Below are positions 41,518 through 49,789 of a DNA stretch of 64,000 nt, piece by piece. A program made the position numbers and the translations under genes. The notes under the pieces are model-generated. The model did not search any database and was not told where the DNA came from. It saw nothing but the letters and a program-made list of their open reading frames with translations. The DNA is taken from positions 62,001-126,000 of the forward strand of contig NZ_JBHLZU010000005.1 of NCBI RefSeq assembly GCF_042429765.1, given 5' to 3'. The DNA is from Allokutzneria oryzae (GTDB lineage Bacteria; Actinomycetota; Actinomycetes; Mycobacteriales; Pseudonocardiaceae). Each line of letters opens with the position of its first letter. Positions within the stretch are counted from its first letter, which is position 1.

Positions 41518-42678
41518 GTGACCCCTAGGCTGCTGCGCGTGACGACCGCCGGAGGCTGGAGCGCACCGAACAGCGGCAGGGGCGGACTGCTCCTGGCGCG
41601 GGTGTCCGGTGTCCCCGTCCTGCTGGCGCCGTCCTGGTGGCTCTTCGCCGTGCTGGTGGTGCTGTTCTACACGCCGCTGGTCGGTCTGCTGCTGCCCGGC
41701 AGCCCGCTGTGGGTGTCGGCGTCGCTGGCCGCCGTCTTCGCCGTGCTGCTCGCGGTCTCGGTGCTGCTGCACGAGCTCGGGCACTGCTTCGCCGCGCTGC
41801 GCCTCGGTCTTCCGGTCCGCCGGGTGCGGCTGCAGATGCTCGGCGGTGTCTCCGAGGTGGTGCGCACCCCTTCGACTCCCAGCCACGAGGGGATCGTCGC
41901 CGCGGCCGGGCCGGTGGTGTCGCTGCTGCTGACCGGGGTCTTCGGCCTCGGCCTGCTGCTGTCGGAGCCGGAGACCGTGGCCTGGGTGCTGCTGCTCCAG
42001 GCCACCATCGCCAACGGCGCGGTGGCGCTGTTCAACCTGCTGCCCGGCCTGCCGCTGGACGGTGGGCGGATCGTGCGGGCCGCCGTCTGGGGCGCCACCG
42101 GGCACCGGGGAGCCGGGACGCGGGCCGCGGTGATCGGCGCGGGCCTGGTGGCCGCCGGGCTGGTGTGGTGGGCCGTGCGGGGCCTCGTCGACGGCGGGCC
42201 GGACCAGTGGCTGCGGCTGGGCGTGTGCGTGCTGATGGCGGTGTTCGTGGTGATGGGCGCCAGCTCCGAGTACGCCGCCGAGCGCCGCACCGGCTGGCCG
42301 CCCGGCCTCACCCTGGCCGAGCTGCTGCGCCCGGTGCTGCAGCTGCCCGCGGAGAGCCCGGTCGCCGACGCGCTCGCCGCGGCCGCGGGCCGGGGGGTCG
42401 TGCTGGTGCGCGCCGACGGGATCGCGGTCGGGCTGCTGGACACCGCCGTCGCGGAGCGGCTGGCCGCTGCCCAGCCGAACACCCCCGCCGAGCAGGCGGC
42501 CGAGCCGATCACCGCCGAGACCGTGCTGCTCGCCGCCGACTCCGGTGAGGAGGTCGCCGAGCGGGTGCGCACCACCGCCGCGTGGCAGTTCCTCGTCGTT
42601 GACGAGGACGGCAGGCCGAGCGGGGTGCTGCGCCGCGAGGACCTGCTGGCCGCGCTGGGCTCCGCTCGCGGCCGCTGA
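41518..42678 (+). CDS. Site-2-type intramembrane metalloprotease (M50) with C-terminal CBS-like region
   Basis: 386 aa. Zinc motif HELGH (85-89) in a membrane helix and the third ligand in NLLPGLPLDGGR (173-184) define an M50/SpoIVFB-type protease that cuts membrane-embedded proteins such as anti-sigma factors. About six membrane segments are followed by a soluble part (from about 265) resembling a pair of CBS modules (PVADALAAAAGRGVVLVRAD; FLVVDEDGRPSGVLRREDLL), which often bind adenine nucleotides. It precedes trmI by 60 bp, an order found in other actinobacteria. Confidence 0.92.
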   Translation: MTPRLLRVTTAGGWSAPNSGRGGLLLARVSGVPVLLAPSWWLFAVLVVLFYTPLVGLLLPGSPLWVSASLAAVFAVLLAVSVLLHELGHCFAALRLGLPVRRVRLQMLGGVSEVVRTPSTPSHEGIVAAAGPVVSLLLTGVFGLGLLLSEPETVAWVLLLQATIANGAVALFNLLPGLPLDGGRIVRAAVWGATGHRGAGTRAAVIGAGLVAAGLVWWAVRGLVDGGPDQWLRLGVCVLMAVFVVMGASSEYAAERRTGWPPGLTLAELLRPVLQLPAESPVADALAAAAGRGVVLVRADGIAVGLLDTAVAERLAAAQPNTPAEQAAEPITAETVLLAADSGEEVAERVRTTAAWQFLVVDEDGRPSGVLRREDLLAALGSARGR

Positions 42679-42738
42679 GCACGCGTCTGCGACGATCGTG
42701 CGCCGACAGCACGCACGTCCTCCCGGAGGTAGACAGCA

Positions 42739-43569
42739 GTGAGCAGGACCAGTGGCCCGTTCCAGCCCGGCGACCGGGTCCAGCTCACCGACCCGAAGGG
42801 CCGCAAGTACACCGTGGTGCTGGAGGCGGGCAAGGACTACCACACCCACCGCGGCGCCATCGCCCACGACGACCTGATCGGCAAGCCCGAGGGCAGCGTG
42901 GTCACCTCGGTCGGCAACACCCAGTTCCTGGCGCTGCGGCCGCTGCTGGCGGACTACGTGCTGTCCATGCCGCGCGGCGCCCAGGTGATCTACCCCAAGG
43001 ACGCGGCGCAGATCGTGATGTGGGGCGACATCTTCCCCGGCGCGCGGGTGCTGGAGGCCGGGGCCGGGTCAGGTGCGCTGACCTGCTCGCTGCTGCGCGC
43101 GGTCGGGGAGAAGGGCCAGGTCACCTCCTACGAGGTGCGCGAGGACCACCTGGAGCACGCCGAGCGCAACGTGCAGCGCTTCTTCGGCGAGCACCCGGCC
43201 AACTGGGACCTGCACCTCGGCGACGCGGCCGAGTACTCCGGCGAGCAGCTGGACCGCGTGGTGCTGGACATGCTCGCCCCGTGGGACATGCTGCCGATGA
43301 TCCGGGAGAACCTGGTGCCCGGCGGCGTGCTCACCGTCTACGTGGCCACCACGACGCAGCTGTCCAGGATCACCGAGGCGCTGCGCGAGCAGACCTGCTG
43401 GACCGAGCCGCAGTCCTGGGAGACGCTGATGCGCCCGTGGCACTCGGTCGGGCTCGCGGTCCGCCCCGAGCACCGCATGGTCGCGCACACCGCGTTCCTG
43501 CTCACCGCCCGGTTGCTCGCCGAGGGCGTGACCGCGCCGAAGCCGCAGCGCCGTCCCAGCAAGGGCTGA
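42739..43569 (+). CDS. trmI: TrmI, tRNA (adenine-58-N1)-methyltransferase
   Basis: 276 aa, GTG start behind CGGAGG. It methylates A58 in the T-loop of tRNA. The N-terminal small domain has 'PFQPGDRVQLTDPKGRKY' and 'HDDLIGKPEGSVV'. The SAM domain has motif I ARVLEAGAGSGALTCSLLRA, then 'QVTSYEVREDHLEHAERNV' and 'LDRVVLDMLAPWDMLP' (the D..APW catalytic-pocket motif). This matches M. tuberculosis Rv2118c, a tetrameric enzyme. A very strong terminator follows. Confidence 0.95.
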   Translation: MSRTSGPFQPGDRVQLTDPKGRKYTVVLEAGKDYHTHRGAIAHDDLIGKPEGSVVTSVGNTQFLALRPLLADYVLSMPRGAQVIYPKDAAQIVMWGDIFPGARVLEAGAGSGALTCSLLRAVGEKGQVTSYEVREDHLEHAERNVQRFFGEHPANWDLHLGDAAEYSGEQLDRVVLDMLAPWDMLPMIRENLVPGGVLTVYVATTTQLSRITEALREQTCWTEPQSWETLMRPWHSVGLAVRPEHRMVAHTAFLLTARLLAEGVTAPKPQRRPSKG

Positions 43570-43579
43570 GCCACCCCGG

Positions 43580-43621
43580 ACACCACGAAGGGCGCCCTCT
43601 CGGGAGCGCCCTTCGTGGTGT
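43580..43621 (+). terminator. Intrinsic terminator after trmI
   Basis: A perfect 16-bp stem: ACACCACGAAGGGCGC (43580-43595) with GCGCCCTTCGTGGTGT (43606-43621), and a 10-base loop. It lies between trmI and a convergent gene ending at 43636, so it can stop transcription from both sides. Confidence 0.85.
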
Positions 43622-43635
43622 GTGACCGACCCGGG

Positions 43636-44589
43636 TCAGCTGGTGGGAACCGGGAGGGTGAGCGACGGCATCGGCGGAAGGGTGAGCGACGGCATCGACG
43701 GCAGGGTGAACGACGGACGCGGCCGCGTGGTGGACGGCGCCTGGCTACCGGACGAACCGCCGGAGCCCGAACTGGTCTTGAAGATGCCGCACACCTTCCA
43801 GTCGCCGTTCTCCATGATCACGTCGATGTCCTGGTCCCTGGTCTTCGGCTCCTTGCCCTCGGTGATGGTCTCCTGGCCGACCTTGACCTTGCGCGCGGTG
43901 TCGCCTTCGCCGATGACCTCCTTGACCACGTACTTGTAGGTGGTCTTGGGGCGCGGGCTGGTCGTGCGCGTGCTCGGCGTCTGGGTCTTCTTGCGCTCGA
44001 CCACCTTGTCGTACTGGGTCCGCAGGGCGGTCATGTCCGCCGCGCACGTGAAGGCCTCGAAGTCCGCCGGGGTCATCTCGGCGGTCGGGTCCTCGGAGTT
44101 GTCCAGCTTCTCGTAAGCCCGGAAGAAGCTCTCCGCGGCCGCCTTGGGGTCGCTGCCGGAGAACAGGAAGTACGCGCCGATGCCGCCGCCGACCAGCACG
44201 ACCACCGCGACGACGATGCCGATGATCAGGCCGGTGCGCTTCTTCGGGCCGCCGGGCGGGGTGCCGTAGCCGTCGTAGCCGGGCGGCGGGCCGTAGGGAC
44301 CCTGCGGGCCTCCGGGGCCGGGCTGGCCCTGCGGCGGGTAGCCGTAGGGACCCGGCTGGCCGGGCTGACCGGGCTGGCCGGGCTGACCCGGGTATCCGCC
44401 CTGCTGGCCGGGGTAGCCACCGGGCTGCTGTCCGCCCGGGTATCCGCCCTGCTGCTGGCCGTAGGGGTCCTGCGGCTGGTTGAAGCCACCGGTGTTCGGC
44501 GGCTGCTGACCGTAGGGCTGCTGGCCCCCTCCGCCCTGGTTGTAGGGGTCGGGCTGGCCGCCGTAGGGCTGCTGGGGTGGGTAGGTCAT
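43636..44589 (-). CDS. Pro/Gly/Gln-rich membrane protein, DUF4878-like
   Basis: 317 aa. The first 115 residues are a low-complexity tract of Tyr-Pro-Gly-Gln repeats (YPGQPGQPGQPGQPG). One membrane helix follows (GLIIGIVVAVVVLVGGGIGA), then an extracytoplasmic domain of about 110 residues containing 'AAAESFFRAYEKL' and 'IMENGDWKVCGIF', the cystatin/NTF2-like arrangement of DUF4878 and related proteins. A Ser/Thr/Pro-rich tail ends the chain (PSLTLPPMPSLTLP). The cytoplasmic tail is on the N-terminal side. Function unknown. It is the second gene of a pair with 44627 and corresponds in position to the genes between trmI and mpa in mycobacteria. Confidence 0.75.
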   Translation of the reverse strand: MTYPPQQPYGGQPDPYNQGGGGQQPYGQQPPNTGGFNQPQDPYGQQQGGYPGGQQPGGYPGQQGGYPGQPGQPGQPGQPGPYGYPPQGQPGPGGPQGPYGPPPGYDGYGTPPGGPKKRTGLIIGIVVAVVVLVGGGIGAYFLFSGSDPKAAAESFFRAYEKLDNSEDPTAEMTPADFEAFTCAADMTALRTQYDKVVERKKTQTPSTRTTSPRPKTTYKYVVKEVIGEGDTARKVKVGQETITEGKEPKTRDQDIDVIMENGDWKVCGIFKTSSGSGGSSGSQAPSTTRPRPSFTLPSMPSLTLPPMPSLTLPVPTS

Positions 44590-44626
44590 CACCGTTCCTG
44601 TTTCACTCGTCGCTCACTGCCGGACA

Positions 44627-45289
44627 TCAGCGGTCACCGCTCGGGCCGCCCAGGTTGCCGAGCAGGCCGAGCCCCCTGGTCACACCGCAGATCCGCCAGC
44701 CCCCGTCCTCCATGACGAGGTCGTACTTCTCGGTCACCGGCCGGGAGGAGCCGCTGACCCGCATCTGGAACGTCGCCGTCCCGGTGTCCCCGTCGGCCGT
44801 CACCGCGGTCACGGTGGCGCTCTCCGGGGTGAACAGGCCGGAACCCGCGCCGAGCCCGAGGCCCTTCGCCAGCTCGCCGAGGCCCTTCGTCACCTGTTCC
44901 ATCGCCTCCATGGCTGTCCTGTCCTTGGCGCACACCAGCTTCTTGTCGCTGCCGTCCGCCTTGGACAGTGCGGCGGCGTAGGCCTCCGCGACCACCCGAG
45001 GATCGTCCTTTTCGGAGCCATTGAGCACGAAGACCGAGGTCACTGCCACTCCAGCGGCCAGAAGCGCGCCGCCGACCGCGATCCACGGCCACGTCCGCCG
45101 CACGGGTTGTGCGTGTTCGGGACGTCGCGCTCCGTGATCAACTACGCCCGGTCCGATCGGGGGAAACCCTTGGGGCTGTTGGTGTTGCCAGCGCATGCCG
45201 ACCGATCCCTGCTGCTGGTGACTTCCCAGCTCGGACGGGGTGCCGGGCGACTGCCCGGACTGCCCACCCTCCCAAGGCGGTGTCGACAT
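44627..45289 (-). CDS. Single-pass membrane protein related to its downstream neighbour
   Basis: 220 aa. A polar N-terminal tail of about 65 residues, one membrane helix (WPWIAVGGALLAAGVAVTSV) and an external domain with 'VVAEAYAAALSKADGSDKKL', 'MRVSGSSRPVTEKYDLVMED' and a final GGWRICGV. The same C..C and 'DGGW.ICG' ending occurs in the gene at 43636, so the two are diverged paralogues in one operon (37 bp apart). No enzyme motif. It is divergent from mpa across 228 bp that must contain both promoters. Confidence 0.72.
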   Translation of the reverse strand: MSTPPWEGGQSGQSPGTPSELGSHQQQGSVGMRWQHQQPQGFPPIGPGVVDHGARRPEHAQPVRRTWPWIAVGGALLAAGVAVTSVFVLNGSEKDDPRVVAEAYAAALSKADGSDKKLVCAKDRTAMEAMEQVTKGLGELAKGLGLGAGSGLFTPESATVTAVTADGDTGTATFQMRVSGSSRPVTEKYDLVMEDGGWRICGVTRGLGLLGNLGGPSGDR

Positions 45290-45517
45290 CGGGTCTCCTG
45301 AAGGCCTCTGTCTGGAAAACGCCCGATCGGACGCTGGAGAACGGCTACTGGACGCACGGTAGTGGGTACCTGGTTCCCACCGTGACCGAGATGGAGCAGT
45401 TCATCCCGCCGAGCGGGCGTTTATCAGCTTCGTTACGCCCAAGTGGCCTGGCGGACATCTCCGTTGTCGGTGATCGCCGGTACCGTGGTCACACGAGTGC
45501 GGGAGGAGGGTGCCGAC

Positions 45518-47320
45518 ATGCAGCACGACCATCCCGGCAGCCGCCCTGAGCAGGGCGGCGAGCGGAAGAGCAGCGGCAGCGCGGCCGAGTTGAGTGCGCA
45601 GATCCGATTTCTCGAGGATGAAGTGGCGCTGTTGCGCCGCAAACTGACCGAGTCGCCACGGCACGTCCGGCTGCTGGAGCAGCGGCTGGCCGAGGCGTCC
45701 AACCGGGTGAGCCAGCTCACCGAGCGCAACACCAAGCTCGTGGAGACGCTCAAGGAGGCCCGGGGTCAGCTCCTCGCCCTGCGAGAGGAGGTGGACCGGC
45801 TCGCCCAGCCGCCCAGCGGCTACGGCGTGTTCCTGGCCAGGCATCCCGACAACACCGTCGACGTGTTCACGTCGGGAAGACGCATGCGCGTCGCGGTCTC
45901 GCCCGCCGTGGAGTCCGAGACCCTCCGGCAAGGGCAGTCCGTCCGCCTCAACGAGGCGCTGACGGTCGTCGAGGGCGGCGACTTCGAGCGCATCGGGGAG
46001 GTGTGCACCCTCCGGGAGCTGCTCACCACCGAGGCGGACGTGGACGGCGCGACCAGGGCGCTGGTCGTCGGGCACGCCGACGAGGAGCGGGTCGTCCTGC
46101 TGGCGCACCCCCTGCTGGACGCGCCGCTGAAGCCGGGTGACTCCCTGCTCGTGGACAGCAAGGCCGGCTACGCCTACGAGCGGGTGCCCAAGGCCGAGGT
46201 CGAGGACCTGGTGCTGGAGGAGGTGCCCGACGTCCGCTACGAGGACATCGGTGGCCTGTTCCGGCAGATCGAACAGATCCGCGACGCCGTCGAGCTGCCG
46301 TTCCTGCACGCGGACCTGTTCCGCGAGTACGAGCTGCGGCCGCCGAAGGGTGTTCTGCTCTACGGACCTCCCGGCTGTGGAAAGACGCTCATCGCCAAGG
46401 CGGTCGCCAACTCCCTCGCGAAGAAGGTCGCGGCGGCCAGGGGCGACACCAACAGCGACCAGGCGAAGTCCTACTTCCTCAACATCAAGGGTCCGGAGCT
46501 GCTCAACAAGTTCGTCGGGGAGACCGAGCGGCACATCCGCCTGATCTTCCAGCGGGCGCGGGAGAAGGCGTCCGAGGGCACCCCGGTGATCGTGTTCTTC
46601 GACGAGATGGACTCGATCTTCCGGACCCGTGGCAGCGGTGTCAGCTCCGACGTCGAGACGACGATCGTGCCGCAGCTGCTCAGCGAGATCGACGGTGTCG
46701 AGGGCCTGGAGAACGTCATCGTCATCGGCGCCTCCAACCGCGAGGACATGATCGACCCGGCGATCCTGCGGCCAGGCAGGCTCGACGTGAAGATCAAGAT
46801 CGAGCGGCCGGACGCCGAGGCGGCCACGGACATCTTCTCCAAGTACCTGACCGACAACCTGCCGATCCACGAGGACGACCTCGCCGAGTTCGCCGGGGAC
46901 AAGCGCGCCTGCATCGACGCGATGGTCCAGCACACGGTGGAGCGGATGTACGAGGAGTCCGACGAGAACCGCTTCCTGGAGGTCACCTACGCCAACGGTG
47001 ACAAGGAGGTCCTGTACTTCCGGGACTTCAACTCCGGCGCGATGATCCAGAACATCGTGGACCGGGCGAAGAAGTCCGCCATCAAGTCGGTGCTGGACCA
47101 CCAGCAGTCGGGTCTGCGCGTGCAGCACCTGCTCGACGCGATCGTGGACGAGTTCGCCGAGAACGAGGACCTGCCCAACACGACCAACCCGGACGACTGG
47201 GCACGGATCTCCGGCAAGAAGGGCGAGCGCATCGTCTACATCCGCACCCTGGTGACCGGCAAGAACCAGGAGACCGGACGGGCGATCGACAACGCCAACA
47301 ACACCGGTCAGTACCTCTAG
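45518..47320 (+). CDS. mpa: Mpa/ARC, proteasome-associated AAA ATPase
   Basis: 600 aa from the ATG at 45518, behind GGGAGGAGGG. It unfolds pupylated proteins and feeds them to the 20S proteasome. Residues about 22-97 are the coiled coil that captures Pup; about 98-240 form the tandem OB folds. The AAA module follows, with Walker A GPPGCGKT (283-290), Walker B VIVFFDEMDS (357-366) and the arginine-finger region SNREDMIDPAILRPGRLD. The last three residues QYL are the conserved docking tail that opens the proteasome gate. A strong terminator follows. dop-pup-prcBA lie 10 kb downstream. Confidence 0.96.
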   Translation: MQHDHPGSRPEQGGERKSSGSAAELSAQIRFLEDEVALLRRKLTESPRHVRLLEQRLAEASNRVSQLTERNTKLVETLKEARGQLLALREEVDRLAQPPSGYGVFLARHPDNTVDVFTSGRRMRVAVSPAVESETLRQGQSVRLNEALTVVEGGDFERIGEVCTLRELLTTEADVDGATRALVVGHADEERVVLLAHPLLDAPLKPGDSLLVDSKAGYAYERVPKAEVEDLVLEEVPDVRYEDIGGLFRQIEQIRDAVELPFLHADLFREYELRPPKGVLLYGPPGCGKTLIAKAVANSLAKKVAAARGDTNSDQAKSYFLNIKGPELLNKFVGETERHIRLIFQRAREKASEGTPVIVFFDEMDSIFRTRGSGVSSDVETTIVPQLLSEIDGVEGLENVIVIGASNREDMIDPAILRPGRLDVKIKIERPDAEAATDIFSKYLTDNLPIHEDDLAEFAGDKRACIDAMVQHTVERMYEESDENRFLEVTYANGDKEVLYFRDFNSGAMIQNIVDRAKKSAIKSVLDHQQSGLRVQHLLDAIVDEFAENEDLPNTTNPDDWARISGKKGERIVYIRTLVTGKNQETGRAIDNANNTGQYL

Positions 47321-47331
47321 CACGGCCCGGC

Positions 47332-47366
47332 GAAAGGCCCCCGCCTGAACGAGGTGGGGGCCTTTC
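47332..47366 (+). terminator. Intrinsic terminator after mpa
   Basis: GAAAGGCCCCC (47332-47342) pairs with GGGGGCCTTTC (47356-47366), followed by gtctgt. It begins 12 bases after the mpa stop. Confidence 0.85.
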
Positions 47367-47672
47367 GTCTGTCGCCGAAACCTTTCGGGCCGAGCGCGTC
47401 CGGCGCTTTCCGGAGGGGAGAGCCTGGCCCGGCGGGAAGGGGCTTGCACGCTGCGTTACAGTGGCGGCCGGTATTTCTCGATCGATGGGGTGATAGCGCC
47501 GCACTGGCGAGTGGGACGTGGCCCACTCGGTTCCGGCCGATCGCACCCTGGTGTCCGAACTGGACTCTTTCGCGTCGCAGTGGCGTTTCACAGCGCGAAT
47601 TCCCGTTCCCCGTGGTGTCCTTCTCGTCGTGTCCCCAGTCAGCGGCGTTCACCCCTGGGAAGGGTGATCCCG
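47367..47672. other. Non-coding interval between mpa terminator and MFS gene
   Basis: About 300 bp with no convincing gene, repeat or RNA. The frame of the MFS gene is open through part of it, but codon bias and family resemblance begin only near 47673. A promoter for the MFS gene is expected here and none could be recognised with confidence. Confidence 0.4.
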
Positions 47673-48878
47673 GTGGCCACCACCGGAGTAGCGCGCGCAC
47701 GTCGGTCCACAGCGGCCACGTTCGCGCTCGTGGGTTTCGTCTTCGGCGTCTGGACCGTGCGCATTCCCGCGCTGGCCGACCGGCTCTCCCTCGGCGAGAG
47801 CGCGGTCGGGTTCACCGTGTTCGCGTGGGGGATCGGCGCGCTGACGTGCATGCAGCTGACCCGGTCCGTGCTGGCCAGGTCGGGCAGCCGGACCGTGCTG
47901 CGGCTGGCGGCCCCCGCTGTCGGGCTCGGCGTGCTGCTGGTCTCGGTCGCCGACTCCTACCCGGTGCTGCTCGCGTTCGCCGTGCTGTTCGGGATGGCCT
48001 TCGGCCTCACCGACATCGCGATGAACGCGCAGGCGTCCACTGTGGAGCTCGCCATGGGGCGGCCGGTGATGAACGGCATGCACGCGGGGTGGAGCGCCGG
48101 CGCCGTGCTCGGTGGTCTGGCCGGGGCCGCGGCGGCCGCCGCCGGGCTGGGCTTCACGCCGACGCTCGCGCTCGCCGGCGCGCTCAGCGTCCCGGTCGCC
48201 GTGCTGCTCGGCCGGGACTACCTCTGCGATCCCACCGGGACCGGGGCGGGGGAACCGGTGCGCGGCCGGGTGCGGCTGCCCGCCGCGGTCTACCTCGTCG
48301 GGGCGCTGTGCTTCATCGCCTTCCTGATCGAGGGTTCCGTCGCCGACTGGAGCGGGCTGTACCTGCGGGACGCGCTCGGGGCCGGGGACTCGCTCGCGGC
48401 ACTGGGATATCCGGCCTTCGAGGTGGCGATGCTCGCGGGCAGGCTGGTCGGTGACCGGGCCAGCGCGCGGTACGGCGCGCGGCATCTCCTCGGTGCCGCC
48501 GGGGTGGGGACGGCGGGTGCCTTCGTCCTCGTCGTCGCCTCCGGCTCGCCGTGGTCGGCGTTGCTGGGCTTCGCCCTGGTCGGCGCGGCGGTGTGCGTCG
48601 CGGTGCCGTTGACGTTCTCGCTCGCTGGCACGGTTGTGCCGCAACGGTTGGCCGGTGTCGCCATCGCGCAGGTGGGCGCGCTCGGCTACACGGGGCTGCT
48701 GCTCGGCCCTGTCCTCATTGGACTGGTCGCGGAGGCGAGCGACCTCAGGGTGGGGATGGCCGCCGTCGCGGGGCTCGCTCTGGTGATCTCCGCGGGAGCC
48801 GTGCTGTTGCGGACGGAGGCCGGGACCGGCGGTGTGAGGCCGGTCTCAGAACCGACCCCGAGGGCGCTGAAACAGTGA
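47673..48878 (+). CDS. MFS transporter, FucP/YbjJ-like 12-TM
   Basis: 401 aa from the GTG at 47673, with GGAAGGG suitably upstream. Twelve hydrophobic segments. 'FGVWTVRIPALADRLSLGES' at the start, 'FGMAFGLTDIAMNAQASTVE' in TM4 and 'NGMHAGWSAGAVLGGLAGAA' in TM5 are the signatures of the YbjJ/inner-membrane MFS group, distinct from drug-exporter families. Substrates of this group are poorly defined. It stands alone between two unrelated units. Confidence 0.85.
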   Translation: MATTGVARARRSTAATFALVGFVFGVWTVRIPALADRLSLGESAVGFTVFAWGIGALTCMQLTRSVLARSGSRTVLRLAAPAVGLGVLLVSVADSYPVLLAFAVLFGMAFGLTDIAMNAQASTVELAMGRPVMNGMHAGWSAGAVLGGLAGAAAAAAGLGFTPTLALAGALSVPVAVLLGRDYLCDPTGTGAGEPVRGRVRLPAAVYLVGALCFIAFLIEGSVADWSGLYLRDALGAGDSLAALGYPAFEVAMLAGRLVGDRASARYGARHLLGAAGVGTAGAFVLVVASGSPWSALLGFALVGAAVCVAVPLTFSLAGTVVPQRLAGVAIAQVGALGYTGLLLGPVLIGLVAEASDLRVGMAAVAGLALVISAGAVLLRTEAGTGGVRPVSEPTPRALKQ

Positions 48879-49023
48879 ACTCCGGGTCTGTATCCGGGAT
48901 GGACCTGAGGACGGGCTCAGCAACGATGCGCAGACTGTGCACCGGGTGCCGTCCCACCGGGACACCTTTCGGGCTTGTCCGAAGTGGACGAATGAGCATG
49001 GCTACGAACGCAAGGAGACACCA

Positions 49024-49785
49024 GTGACTTCAGCTCCGCCGGTCGGCGGTCGCACCGGTCTGCGCGTGGCGGCGCGCACGGTCGACCTCGTCAAGGTCTA
49101 CGGCAGCGGCGAGGCCGCGGTGCGGGCGCTGGACGGGGTCAGCCTGGACATCCACGCGGGCAAGTTCACCGCGATCATGGGGCCCTCCGGCTCCGGCAAG
49201 TCCACGATGATGCACTGCCTCGCCGGGCTCGACGCGGCCAGCGGCGGAGCGGTGCTGCTCGGGGACACCGACCTCACCAAGCTCTCCGACCGCGACCTGA
49301 CCACGCTGCGCCGGGACCGCGTCGGCTTCGTCTTCCAGTCGTTCAACCTGCTCCCGCAGCTGACCGCGCTGCAGAACATCCTGCTGCCGCTGGAGCTGGC
49401 GGGCAGGCAGCCGGACCGGCAGTGGCTGGACATGCTCATCGGCGTGCTCGGCCTCGGCCAGCGGCTCGGGCACCGGCCCTCGGAGCTCTCCGGCGGCCAG
49501 CAGCAGCGCGTCGCGGTGGCCCGCGCCCTGGTCACCCGGCCCGAGGTGGTCTTCGCCGACGAGCCGACCGGCAACCTGGACTCCCGCAGCGGCCACGAGC
49601 TGCTGGCGCTGCTGCGCCGCTCGGTGCACGAGTTCGGCCAGACCGTGGTGATGGTGACCCACGACCCGGCGGCGGCCACCTTCGCCGACCGCGTGGTGCT
49701 GCTCGCCGACGGCAGGCTGGCCGGCGAGATCTTCCGGCCGACCCAGGACAGCGTGCTCGACGCGCTGCGCCGCCTGGGGGTGTGA
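49024..49785 (+). CDS. ABC transporter ATPase, MacB/LolD type
   Basis: 253 aa, GTG behind AAGGAGAC. Walker A GPSGSGKST, Q-loop FVFQSFNLLPQL, signature LSGGQQQRVAVARAL, Walker B VVFADEPTGNLD and the H-loop VMVTHDP are all intact. This ATPase type powers 'mechanotransmission' ABC systems with an FtsX-like membrane partner. That partner follows after four bases. A short N-terminal extension (about 20 residues) precedes the ATPase core. Confidence 0.93.
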   Translation: MTSAPPVGGRTGLRVAARTVDLVKVYGSGEAAVRALDGVSLDIHAGKFTAIMGPSGSGKSTMMHCLAGLDAASGGAVLLGDTDLTKLSDRDLTTLRRDRVGFVFQSFNLLPQLTALQNILLPLELAGRQPDRQWLDMLIGVLGLGQRLGHRPSELSGGQQQRVAVARALVTRPEVVFADEPTGNLDSRSGHELLALLRRSVHEFGQTVVMVTHDPAAATFADRVVLLADGRLAGEIFRPTQDSVLDALRRLGV

Positions 49786-49789
49786 CGGC

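Noticed and set aside
47395..47440. Second terminator or small RNA after mpa
   Set aside because: The GGGCC/GGCCC pairing is short and surrounded by general GC-rich sequence; the real terminator is already present at 47332-47366.
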